Shown: piece after piece, positions 1 through 6,537 of the stretch
Layout: each line of letters begins with the position of its first letter
How positions within the stretch are numbered: the stretch's first letter is position 1
NCBI GenBank assembly: GCA_937894935.1
Contig: CALAYC010000234.1
Coordinates: 1-10,050, forward strand
Length of the DNA stretch: 10,050 bases
Reading direction: 5' to 3'
From: an uncultured Verrucomicrobiota bacterium
GTDB lineage: Bacteria; Verrucomicrobiota; Verrucomicrobiia; Limisphaerales; JADLHS01
Program-made: the position numbers and the translations under genes
The notes under the pieces: generated by a model
The model's database searches: none
What the model was told of the DNA's origin: nothing
The model's input: the letters and a program-made list of their open reading frames with translations, nothing else

Positions 1-242
1 TGACACCCGCGCCTCGACCTCTGACTTCCGTCGCCATCGGCGAAACAGCTACTGTAGCTGAGATCAATTTACCTCCCGCCGCTCGACCGCGTTTGATGGA
101 GATGGGCTTGCTGATCGGAACAAAAGTTGAACTCGTGCGCTTTGCGCCGTTGGGCGATCCGGTGGAAATCAAGGTGCGCGGTTACAACCTCACCTTGCGC
201 AAGAGCGAAGCCGAACAGATTCTGGTCCGCCAAAGCAATTGA
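1..242 (+). CDS. feoA: FeoA-domain protein (ferrous iron transport protein A), start cut by window edge
   Basis: Small SH3-like FeoA protein, a cytosolic partner or regulator of the FeoB ferrous iron transporter in the inner membrane. The frame is open from base 3 to a TGA at 240-242 and gives 79 visible residues. The C-terminal half carries the family pattern: RLMEMGL, then IGTKVELVRFAPLGDPVEI, then VRGYNLTLRKSEAEQILV. The preceding codon is ?TG, with only its last two bases (1-2) in the window, so it may be the ATG or GTG start. That would make an 80-residue protein, the usual length for stand-alone FeoA, and only the first base would be missing. A longer protein cannot be excluded. No feoB is visible; it could lie upstream, outside the window. 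The gene converges on clpC, with 49 bases between the two stop codons. The family call is firm from sequence; its role in iron uptake is family knowledge. Confidence 0.88.
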   Translation, partial: TPAPRPLTSVAIGETATVAEINLPPAARPRLMEMGLLIGTKVELVRFAPLGDPVEIKVRGYNLTLRKSEAEQILVRQSN

Positions 243-262
243 GCCGAACCTTGCGGTTCGGC
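243..262. terminator. Hairpin between convergent feoA and clpC, possible bidirectional terminator
   Basis: A perfect 8-bp inverted repeat, GCCGAACC, loop TTGC, GGTTCGGC, begins on the base after the feoA stop codon and lies 29 bases beyond the clpC stop. The position between two convergent genes suits a shared terminator. However, neither strand has a run of T after the stem, so this is not a classic intrinsic terminator. It may instead protect the 3' end of the message or work with Rho. Confidence 0.5.
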
Positions 263-291
263 CCAATGCGAATTCAGTTTCAATTCATTGC

Positions 292-2796
292 TTAACTCGA
301 AAGCGCTCCCGTAGCCGGTGTGCTTTGTGTGAATGTCAGCTTCTCTTTATCACTGCTGACTTTGATCGGCTCGCCCTCGTGTAAGTGACCGCGCAGAATT
401 TCTTCCGCGAGCGGATCTTCGAGGTAGCGTTCGACAGCACGGCGCATCGGTCGCGCGCCGTATTGCGGGTCGTAACCTTTCTCCACGAGGAAATCTTTCG
501 CAGCCTCATCAAGTTCGAGCTGCAGGTTTTTGCCTTTGAGCCGATTGACGACCTTGCTGATTTCCAGATCCAGAATCTGAATGAGATCCGGCTTGGTCAT
601 CGTGCGGAACACAATCACGTCGTCCAACCGATTCAGGAATTCCGGACGGAACACTTTCTTGGCTTCCTCCAGGATGCGTTCCCGCATCTTCTCGTAGGTG
701 GATTCGTCGGAGACCGGCGAGAAGCCCAGCGTCGCGCCGCGTTTGATCGTGTCCGAACCGACATTTGACGTCATCAGAATGATCGTGTTGCGGAAATTCA
801 CTACGCGACCGAAGCTGTCGGTCAACTTGCCCTCTTCGAGAATCTGCAAGAGCATGTTCCAGACGTCCGGATGTGCTTTCTCGATTTCGTCGAAAAGCAC
901 TACCGAATACGGCTTGCGTCGCACCTGTTCGGTCAATTGGCCGCCTTCTTCGTAACCGACATAACCAGGCGGCGAACCGACGAGGCGCGACACGTTGAAT
1001 TTCTCCATGTACTCGCTCATGTCGAGTTGAATGAGCGATTTGGTATCGCCGAACATCTGTTCTGCGAGTGTCCGAGCCAGCAAAGTTTTGCCGACGCCAG
1101 TCGGGCCGAGTAACAGGAATGTGCCGATCGGCCGACGCGGATCTTTCAAATCGGCGCGCGAACGGCGCAAGGCTTTGCAAATAGCCGAAACACCTTCTTT
1201 CTGGCCGATGACAACCTTGGACATTTCGCCTTCGACCGCCAGCAGGCGGGCCATTTCATCCTGCCCCATGCGTTGCAGCGGAATACCGGTCCACTTGGAA
1301 ACAACCGTGAGAATATCTTCCTCGCCGACGGTGACGCGTTTTTCTTCCCGCGCCGCCCGCCATTCGTTCATGATTTTCTCAAGTTTCTCTTTGGCCTGCT
1401 TTTCCTTATCCCGCATGTTGGCCGCGCCCTCGAAATCCTGATTCTTGATGGCTTTTTCTTTCTTCGCCTTCAGTTCCTCGATTTCGGCTTCGATATGTTT
1501 GATTTCCGGCGGACGCGTCATGGTGCTGATGCGCGCGCGCGAACCGGCTTCATCGAGGACGTCGATGGCTTTGTCCGGGAGAAAACGGTCGGTGATGTAA
1601 CGATCCGAAAGTCGCACCGCTGCCGCCACCGCTTCATCGGTGAACTCGGCTTTGTGATGATCTTCGTATTTCGGACGCAATCCCTTCAAAATCTCAATCG
1701 CGTCTTCGACCGAGGGAGCTTCGACTTTCACCGATTGGAACCGGCGTTCGAGTGCCGCGTCTTTTTCGATGTATTTGCGATACTCATTCAAGGTCGTCGC
1801 GCCGACGCATTGCATCTCACCACGGCTGAGAGCGGGCTTGATGATGTTCGAAGCATCCATGGTTCCTTCCGCAGAACCGGCACCCACGATGGTGTGCAAT
1901 TCGTCAATGAAGAGAATGATGTTCTTCGCGCGACGAATCTCGTCCATCACCGCTTTGATGCGTTCCTCAAACTGACCGCGATACTTTGTGCCCGCGACCA
2001 TGAGCGCGAGGTCGAGGGTAATCACGCGCTTGTCGCGCAGAAGTTCTGGCACATTGCCTTTAGCAATTTCCTGCGCGAGACCTTCAACAATCGCGGTCTT
2101 GCCTACGCCGGCTTCACCAAGGAGAACCGGATTGTTCTTAGTGCGCCGGCAAAGAATCTGGATGACCCGCTCAATTTCGTTTTTCCGACCGATGACCGGA
2201 TCCATGTCGCCCTTGCGAGCAATCTCAGTCAGGTCGCGACCGAATGCTTTGAGCGCAGGTGTTTTGACTTCGCCTTTCTTTTCCGGTCCGCCAGCGGGAG
2301 TTTTTTCGGCTGGTTCGGCGGTGCCTTGTTCTTCCTGCGCCGCGAAATTGGGATCCAACTCCTTCAGGATTTCCTGACGGGTCTGTTCAATATCCACCTC
2401 GAGATTCTTCAAAACGCGCGCCGCCACACCGTCACCTTCGCGGAGCAAACCGAGGAGAATATGTTCGGTGCCGACGTACGTGTGGTTCAAGGCTTTCGCT
2501 TCTTTGGAAGCAAGCGCGAGAACCTTTTTGACGCGCGGCGTGTAGGGGATGTTACCGATCATTTTCTGATCGGGGCCGGTGCCGACCTGTTTTTCGACCT
2601 CCATGCGGACTGTTTCCAGATCGAGGCCCATTTTTTGCAGGACGTTTACCGCCACGCCCTGGCCCAATTTAATCAGGCCGAGCAAAAGATGCTCCGTGCC
2701 GACGAAATTATGGTTGAAGCGGTCGGCTTCCTTCCGCGCCAGCGCCAGCACTTGCTGGGCCCGCGGGGTGAAGTTGTTCATGGCTTCTTCGCTCAT
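292..2796 (-). CDS. clpC: ATP-dependent Clp protease ATP-binding subunit ClpC
   Basis: Hexameric AAA+ unfoldase (834 aa) that unfolds tagged proteins and threads them into ClpP. The N-domain is a double Clp-N repeat (about 7-150); each half has a GTEH motif with glutamates E35 and E111. AAA domain 1 has Walker A GEAGVGKT (227-234), Walker B ending D298-E299 and arginine-finger region ERR (350-352). A UVR/coiled-coil middle region (about 435-480, with NQDFEGAANMRDKE) marks ClpC rather than ClpB or ClpA. AAA domain 2 has Walker A GPTGVGKT (564-571), Walker B ending D636-E637, sensor-1 region TSN (676-678) and sensor-2 GARPMRR (780-786). LGF at 690-692 sits where ClpC proteins dock to ClpP. The start could be ATG at 2796 or the in-frame ATG at 2781 (M6, giving MNNFTPRAQQ, more like other ClpC N-termini); neither has a strong ribosome-binding site. 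It is the last gene of the ilvE-mcsA-mcsB-clpC run, 15 bases after mcsB. Confidence 0.97.
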   Translation of the reverse strand: MSEEAMNNFTPRAQQVLALARKEADRFNHNFVGTEHLLLGLIKLGQGVAVNVLQKMGLDLETVRMEVEKQVGTGPDQKMIGNIPYTPRVKKVLALASKEAKALNHTYVGTEHILLGLLREGDGVAARVLKNLEVDIEQTRQEILKELDPNFAAQEEQGTAEPAEKTPAGGPEKKGEVKTPALKAFGRDLTEIARKGDMDPVIGRKNEIERVIQILCRRTKNNPVLLGEAGVGKTAIVEGLAQEIAKGNVPELLRDKRVITLDLALMVAGTKYRGQFEERIKAVMDEIRRAKNIILFIDELHTIVGAGSAEGTMDASNIIKPALSRGEMQCVGATTLNEYRKYIEKDAALERRFQSVKVEAPSVEDAIEILKGLRPKYEDHHKAEFTDEAVAAAVRLSDRYITDRFLPDKAIDVLDEAGSRARISTMTRPPEIKHIEAEIEELKAKKEKAIKNQDFEGAANMRDKEKQAKEKLEKIMNEWRAAREEKRVTVGEEDILTVVSKWTGIPLQRMGQDEMARLLAVEGEMSKVVIGQKEGVSAICKALRRSRADLKDPRRPIGTFLLLGPTGVGKTLLARTLAEQMFGDTKSLIQLDMSEYMEKFNVSRLVGSPPGYVGYEEGGQLTEQVRRKPYSVVLFDEIEKAHPDVWNMLLQILEEGKLTDSFGRVVNFRNTIILMTSNVGSDTIKRGATLGFSPVSDESTYEKMRERILEEAKKVFRPEFLNRLDDVIVFRTMTKPDLIQILDLEISKVVNRLKGKNLQLELDEAAKDFLVEKGYDPQYGARPMRRAVERYLEDPLAEEILRGHLHEGEPIKVSSDKEKLTFTQSTPATGALSS

Positions 2797-2811
2797 ACTG
2801 ATTGCAAGTTG

Positions 2812-3927
2812 CTATGATTTATCGGACTTGTCCAATCCCGACGCTGTGGAGTTACCTGGTTTAGCGACGGGGCGGCTGACAGGTTTTAATCTCTCGCGCA
2901 ACATATCCGCGCGGAGCAGGTCGCGTTCCTCGGCCGAGAGTTTTTCCGAGTGAGTTTTCTGCAGGTGGGCCGGCTGCGTCAAAATGAACAATTCGTCCAC
3001 CAGGGCGCCGTCGGTTTTCGGGAATAATCCGATTTCCACCCCCAGCCGCAGCAGCGACAGCAGATTCATCGTTTCTTTCGAGGAAATACAGTGTGCATTG
3101 GCCAGAATGCCATAAGCCCGTCCGATGTGGTTGAATACCATTTTGGGCTTCTTTTCCAATAACGAGGCACGGGCGTTTTCCTCATGCTCAATAATCTGCG
3201 CCAGAACTTTTTCCAATCGCTCAACGATACTGGTCTCGGTTTCGCCCAACGTCATCTGATTGGACACTTGAAAGACATTTCCGAGCGCTTCGGTTCCTTC
3301 GCCGTAAAGTCCGCGTACCGCCAATCCCAGTTTGTTAACCGATTGAATGATAGGATTGATCTGCTCAGCCAGCACGAGACCGGGCAAGTGCAACATGGCG
3401 CTGACACGGATGCCGGTGCCGAGATTCGTGGGGCAGGCGGTCAAATAACCAAGGTCGTTGCTGAATGCGTAATCGAGTTTCTGTTCGAGTTCGGAATCCA
3501 ACCGGTCCAGCGCCTGCCACGCCTGCCGAATTTGTAAGCCGGGGCGCAACGCCTGCATCCGCAAATGATCTTCCTCGTTGATCATCACGGCGAGGGTTTC
3601 TTCGGGGTTGATGACAAGGCCGCTGCCGGCGCTCTTGGCGGCGTGTTCACGACTGATCAGATGGCGTTCCACCAGGATCTGTTTCTCCAGCGCCGTCAAA
3701 TTATCCATGGTTTCGGAGAAACCGTCCTTCATTTCGCTCAAGCCTTCGACGGCGGGACGAATAATTTCCAGAACCCGCACCCGTTCGGGCTTCTTCGCCC
3801 AACCGGGAAACGCAGCGTCTTTAATATTGCGCGCCAAACGTACGCGACTCGACATGACGATGCGGTCGTTTGGTCCTTTGCGGCGGACGCTCTCGGAAGC
3901 GGGAATTAAAAACTTATCAAGATTCAT
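2812..3927 (-). CDS. mcsB: Protein-arginine kinase McsB
   Basis: Phosphagen (guanidino) kinase-fold enzyme, 371 aa, that phosphorylates arginine side chains of proteins with ATP and so marks them for ClpC-ClpP. Visible motifs in order: SSRVRLARN (26-34), the nucleotide-binding start of the domain; VERHLIS (86-92); acidic NEEDH (117-121); CPTN with the catalytic cysteine C165; RGLYGEGTEALGN (205-217) with the second acidic site; and ISNQ-like VSNQ (221-224). The C-terminal ERDLLRADMLRERL stretch (334-347) matches the Bacillus region that forms an allosteric phosphoarginine site; aligned by eye, R335, D336 and R339 take its charged positions. Length is close to Firmicute McsB. All catalytic motifs are intact, so it should be an active kinase. 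ATG start, 6 bases after the mcsA stop, with a weak purine-rich AAGAAGA just upstream. A metabolic arginine or creatine kinase is unlikely given the neighbours mcsA and clpC. Confidence 0.95.
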   Translation of the reverse strand: MNLDKFLIPASESVRRKGPNDRIVMSSRVRLARNIKDAAFPGWAKKPERVRVLEIIRPAVEGLSEMKDGFSETMDNLTALEKQILVERHLISREHAAKSAGSGLVINPEETLAVMINEEDHLRMQALRPGLQIRQAWQALDRLDSELEQKLDYAFSNDLGYLTACPTNLGTGIRVSAMLHLPGLVLAEQINPIIQSVNKLGLAVRGLYGEGTEALGNVFQVSNQMTLGETETSIVERLEKVLAQIIEHEENARASLLEKKPKMVFNHIGRAYGILANAHCISSKETMNLLSLLRLGVEIGLFPKTDGALVDELFILTQPAHLQKTHSEKLSAEERDLLRADMLRERLKPVSRPVAKPGNSTASGLDKSDKS

Positions 3928-3933
3928 TCTTCT

Positions 3934-4437
3934 TTAAGCATTCGCTGAGGCGAGGCGGGAATTGAGTTGGCGAATTTCATCGCGCAACACTGCCGCCAGC
4001 TCGAAGTTTTCGGTCTCGATAGCTTTGTTCAATTTCTTTTGCAGGGTTGATAACTGCTCCGTCAGATCGCGTCGGGTGCGGAGGCTTTCCGGCACTTTGC
4101 CGATGTGGCGGGTGCCTTTGTGCATGGATTTGAGCAAGCCGCCCAATCCTTCTGCGAACGTCACATAACATTCTGAGCAACCGAGCCGACCGGATTTCTT
4201 AAAGTCGCTATGAGTGAAACCGCATTTGGGACAGCGGGTTTCCAATCCGCCGGTTGACTCCAATTCCTGGGACGCGCCCAGACCGAGCAACAGATCCGCG
4301 AGCGAGAAGCCCGTTTGATCGTTCACACCTTTGGACCTCGCGCACTCTTCACAAAGGTCCACCTTCTGCATCTTGTCCCCGGTGATCTGGGTCAGATGAA
4401 CGGTGGCGTTTTTCTCTTTGCAAATGCAGCACAACAT
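3934..4437 (-). CDS. mcsA: McsA, zinc-finger/UVR activator of McsB
   Basis: Cytosolic adaptor that binds and activates the arginine kinase McsB; 167 aa from the ATG chosen here. It has four CxxC pairs in two groups: C3/C6 and C29/C32, then C69/C72 and C87/C90. These would bind two zinc ions. A C-terminal UVR motif (about 127-162, LQKKLNKAIETENFELAAVLRDEI) matches the one in ClpC and is a helical hairpin used for protein contacts. An in-frame TTG three codons upstream (4444-4446) could also be read as a start. The ATG at 4435-4437 is preferred because it gives MLCCICKEK, the usual McsA beginning with the first CxxC at the extreme N-terminus. The gene begins 12 bases after the ilvE stop and ends 6 bases before mcsB, so coupled translation is likely. 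The family call rests on cysteine layout, UVR motif and context together. Confidence 0.93.
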   Translation of the reverse strand: MLCCICKEKNATVHLTQITGDKMQKVDLCEECARSKGVNDQTGFSLADLLLGLGASQELESTGGLETRCPKCGFTHSDFKKSGRLGCSECYVTFAEGLGGLLKSMHKGTRHIGKVPESLRTRRDLTEQLSTLQKKLNKAIETENFELAAVLRDEIRQLNSRLASANA

Positions 4438-4449
4438 AGATCTCAAACG

Positions 4450-5316
4450 TTATATCGGCTCGCCTGTGGCGTTCGTCAAGGCGTGGTAATTGGCCACCAG
4501 CTTACGCGTGTAAGGACCGGGCTTACCGTTGCCAATGACACGGCCATCAATCTTCACCACCGGCATGATTTCCGCGCCAGTGCCGGTGAGGAAACATTCG
4601 TCGGCGTTGAACAGGTCATAGCGGGTCAGGTTCGGCTCGGAAACTTTCATTCCGGCTTCCACCGCGAGGTCCATCACCGTGCCGCGCGTAATGCCGTAAA
4701 GCGCTCCCGCTGAAAGTGGCGGTGTCATCAACGCACCGTTCTTGATGATGAACAGGTTGTCTGCCGTGCATTCGGCGACGTAGCCTTCCGAGTTCAACAT
4801 CACGGCTTCTTCTACGCCGGCATTGTTGGCTTCGATCTTCGCCAAAATATTATTGAGATAGTTCAACGACTTGATTGCAGGGTTCACCGCGCTGTGCAGA
4901 TTGCGCGTCGTCGGCACGGTCACAATGTCCATGCCTTTGGCGTACAATGCCGGCGGATAAACCTGAATCTTGCCCGCGATAATAATCACCGATGGATTCT
5001 TGCAACTGCGCGGATTCAATCCCAACGTGCCGATACCGCGCGTGACCACGAGTCGGATGTAGGCGTCGCGCAATTTATTTTTGCGGCATGTCTCGACGGT
5101 CGCCTTCATCAATTCGGCGTGTGTCAACGGGATGTCGAGCAGGATGGCCTTGGCGGAATAGAACAATCGGTCGATGTGTTCCTTCAGTTTGAAGATGCGG
5201 CCATTGTAAGCCCGGATTCCCTCAAACACGCCATCGCCATACAGCAATCCGTGATCGAACACGGACACCATGGCCTTGCCCTCGTCGTAATATTTTCCGT
5301 CGATGAAAACTTTCAT
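4450..5316 (-). CDS. ilvE: Branched-chain amino acid aminotransferase (class IV PLP enzyme)
   Basis: PLP-dependent class IV aminotransferase, 288 aa, expected to interconvert valine, leucine and isoleucine with their 2-oxo acids using glutamate/2-oxoglutarate. YGDGVFEGIRAYNG (26-39) is typical of branched-chain enzymes. The PLP lysine is K149 in IKSLNYLNN. E182 lies in the AECTADNLF segment, and LTGTGAEIMPV (243-253) holds the phosphate-binding turn. ATG start; the codons after it (MKVFIDGKYY) match the usual N-terminal strand of the family. It is the first gene of a close-packed run with mcsA, mcsB and clpC, which is an unexpected partner for protein quality-control genes. Substrate choice within class IV (D-alanine aminotransferase and aminodeoxychorismate lyase share the fold) cannot be proven from motifs, but the EGIRAY signature favours branched-chain substrates. 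Confidence 0.88.
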   Translation of the reverse strand: MKVFIDGKYYDEGKAMVSVFDHGLLYGDGVFEGIRAYNGRIFKLKEHIDRLFYSAKAILLDIPLTHAELMKATVETCRKNKLRDAYIRLVVTRGIGTLGLNPRSCKNPSVIIIAGKIQVYPPALYAKGMDIVTVPTTRNLHSAVNPAIKSLNYLNNILAKIEANNAGVEEAVMLNSEGYVAECTADNLFIIKNGALMTPPLSAGALYGITRGTVMDLAVEAGMKVSEPNLTRYDLFNADECFLTGTGAEIMPVVKIDGRVIGNGKPGPYTRKLVANYHALTNATGEPI

Positions 5317-5407
5317 GTCAAATCAAGTGCAAGGATGGGAGAAAGGCCAAATCAACGCAAACGGGAATTTGAAAAACGTCCTGTCTGCCAACGGGATTTT
5401 TCACGTC
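5317..5407 (-). promoter_or_regulatory. Upstream region of ilvE with two sets of imperfect direct repeats
   Basis: The spacer between the DUF4404-like gene and ilvE is 167 bases and probably holds the promoter of the ilvE-mcsA-mcsB-clpC run. On the + strand, GTCAAATCAA (5317-5326) recurs as GCCAAATCAA (5346-5355), 29 bases apart. AACGGGAATTT (5360-5370) recurs as AACGGGATTTT (5390-5400), 30 bases apart, each followed shortly by ACGTC. Spacing near three helical turns would suit a protein bound to one face of the DNA. I could not pick a convincing -35/-10 pair, and the tandem GGTCAAA boxes of CtsR with their 3-base spacing are not present. Confidence 0.3.
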
Positions 5408-5485
5408 GCAAATCCAGCGCCGCTAATCCTTTTCGCGGCTCGGTTTCGAACGATTACAAAAACGGTCTTCCGATTTAGCGGTTTC

Positions 5486-5818
5486 TTAAATCCCGCTGTT
5501 GGAAAGGGTGGTGCTGATGGCGTTGACGACCTGCGCGAGTTTCGGATGCGACGATTCAAATTCCGTCACCGACTTGCGCAAACCTTCCGTCGAGAGCGTC
5601 AGCAATTGAGGATTCTGTTCCTGCCGCATCGCTTCATGAGTGCTGAGCTGAGTGAAGCCGACGATACTTTGCGCTTTTTCGCGATGAGTCTTCGCCAGCT
5701 CGGCGGTTTCCGCCTTCAGCTTGGAGAGCAGTTCCAGCAATTCCTGGCGACGCTCCGGCGCCAGCGATTCGGAATTCTGAATCTGAGCCTCAATCTGTTT
5801 GATGGTATCGTCAATCAT
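5486..5818 (-). CDS. DUF4404-like small helical protein
   Basis: Predicted cytosolic, mostly helical protein of 110 aa with no signal peptide or membrane segment. The N-terminal part (IKQIEAQIQ through LELLSKLKAE, about 6-37) and the C-terminal part (LRKSVTEFESSHPKLAQVVNAI to terminal LSNSGI, 80-110) resemble the DUF4404 pattern, in which a phrase like F-E-x-SHP-x-L precedes a short C-terminal helix. No biochemical function is known to me for the family. The ATG at 5816-5818 is chosen because a clear GGAGG Shine-Dalgarno (5825-5829) sits 6 bases upstream. A longer in-frame reading from TTG at 5869 would place that site inside the gene. It lies 64 bases downstream of tmk on the same strand and may be its distal partner or have its own promoter. 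Confidence 0.72.
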   Translation of the reverse strand: MIDDTIKQIEAQIQNSESLAPERRQELLELLSKLKAETAELAKTHREKAQSIVGFTQLSTHEAMRQEQNPQLLTLSTEGLRKSVTEFESSHPKLAQVVNAISTTLSNSGI

Positions 5819-5824
5819 GATGCG

Positions 5825-5829
5825 CCTCC
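5825..5829 (-). promoter_or_regulatory. Shine-Dalgarno GGAGG that sets the start of the DUF4404-like gene
   Basis: GGAGG on the - strand, 6 bases before ATG at 5818. It is the only near-perfect ribosome-binding site seen in the window. It decides the start of the downstream small gene. Confidence 0.75.
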
Positions 5830-5882
5830 GACTGTTGAGAGAAGCTAACCACAAATCAGTTTCCGGCAACAGATGAAATCAA

Positions 5883-6533
5883 TCATCGCACCTGTGTCGC
5901 CACGAGCGGGGCAACGACGCGCCAGATGGCGGCTTGGACTTCTTCTCGCGTGCCGGAGGCGTCGATGATTTTGATGCGCTCTGGTTCTGCGGCGGCAATG
6001 GCATCATAACCTTTCGCCACCCGCTCAAAAAACGCGCGATCGGCTTCTTCCATGCGATCTCGAATGAACGGCAGCGTTGCCTGCCGCGAGCGCAAGCGTT
6101 CTTCGCTGACATTCTGCGGCACTTTCAAAAAGAGCGTGAGGTTCGGTCGCGTGTCGCCGACAGCGAGATCAATGACGTTTTTCACCGTCTGCAAATCGAG
6201 TTGCCGACCGTACCCCTGATAAGCCGTCGTGGAATCGTAAAAGCGATCGCACACGATAATCTCTCCGCGCGCCAAAGCCGGGCGGATAACTTCGCGGACC
6301 AGTTGCGCGCGACTCGCATTCATCAACAGCAGTTCTGCCTCGGGCGTCATCGCGGCATTCGCATGACTGTGCTTGAGTGTGTGTCGGATTTCTTCGCCAA
6401 TCGGTGTGCCGCCGGGTTCGCGGAAGACTTTGACGGTATGTCCCCAGTCTTTCAGGCGTTCGACCAACAACGGCAACTGCGTGCTTTTGCCCGCGCCTTC
6501 ATTGCCTTCGAATGTGATGAACAGACCTTTCAC
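5883..6533 (-). CDS. tmk: Thymidylate kinase (dTMP kinase)
   Basis: Phosphorylates dTMP to dTDP with ATP, the step that feeds both de novo and salvage thymidine into DNA synthesis; cytosolic homodimer, 216 aa. Visible: P-loop GNEGAGKST (10-18) after FITFE; REPGGT (38-43) of the substrate-binding region; DRFYDST (96-102), the TMP-kinase signature; and an arginine-rich LID segment (146-160). The P-loop has no extra arginine or aspartate of the yeast/human kind and the LID carries the basic residues, as in the E. coli type. The start is a GTG codon (6531-6533), 4 bases after the cysS stop, with no good Shine-Dalgarno. Translation is therefore probably coupled to cysS. Length and motifs are normal for the family. 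Confidence 0.95.
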   Translation of the reverse strand: MKGLFITFEGNEGAGKSTQLPLLVERLKDWGHTVKVFREPGGTPIGEEIRHTLKHSHANAAMTPEAELLLMNASRAQLVREVIRPALARGEIIVCDRFYDSTTAYQGYGRQLDLQTVKNVIDLAVGDTRPNLTLFLKVPQNVSEERLRSRQATLPFIRDRMEEADRAFFERVAKGYDAIAAAEPERIKIIDASGTREEVQAAIWRVVAPLVATQVR

Positions 6534-6537
6534 GCGA

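Noticed and set aside
127..384. An 85-codon + strand frame over the end of feoA and the clpC 3' end
   Set aside because: It overlaps feoA in another frame and runs into clpC antisense; the FeoA frame has clear family motifs and this one has none.
292..2796. ClpB or ClpA instead of ClpC
   Set aside because: The middle region is a short UVR-type segment rather than the long ClpB coiled coil, a ClpP loop (LGF) is present, which ClpB lacks, and the gene follows mcsA-mcsB.
1273..2817. A 514-codon open frame on the + strand opposite clpC
   Set aside because: It is a mirror of clpC codon structure. The translation shows no recognisable family and is rich in Phe/Arg/His as antisense frames often are; clpC is fully supported on the other strand.
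5411..5436. Stem AGCGCCGC...GCGGCT as a terminator for the DUF4404-like gene
   Set aside because: Only a 5-6 bp stem with an 11-base loop and no T run following; too weak to call.
5317..5485. CtsR box or CIRCE element upstream of ilvE
   Set aside because: GTCAAATCAA looks a little like half of a CtsR box, but the second copy is 29 bases away rather than adjacent with a 3-base gap, and no CIRCE inverted repeat was found.
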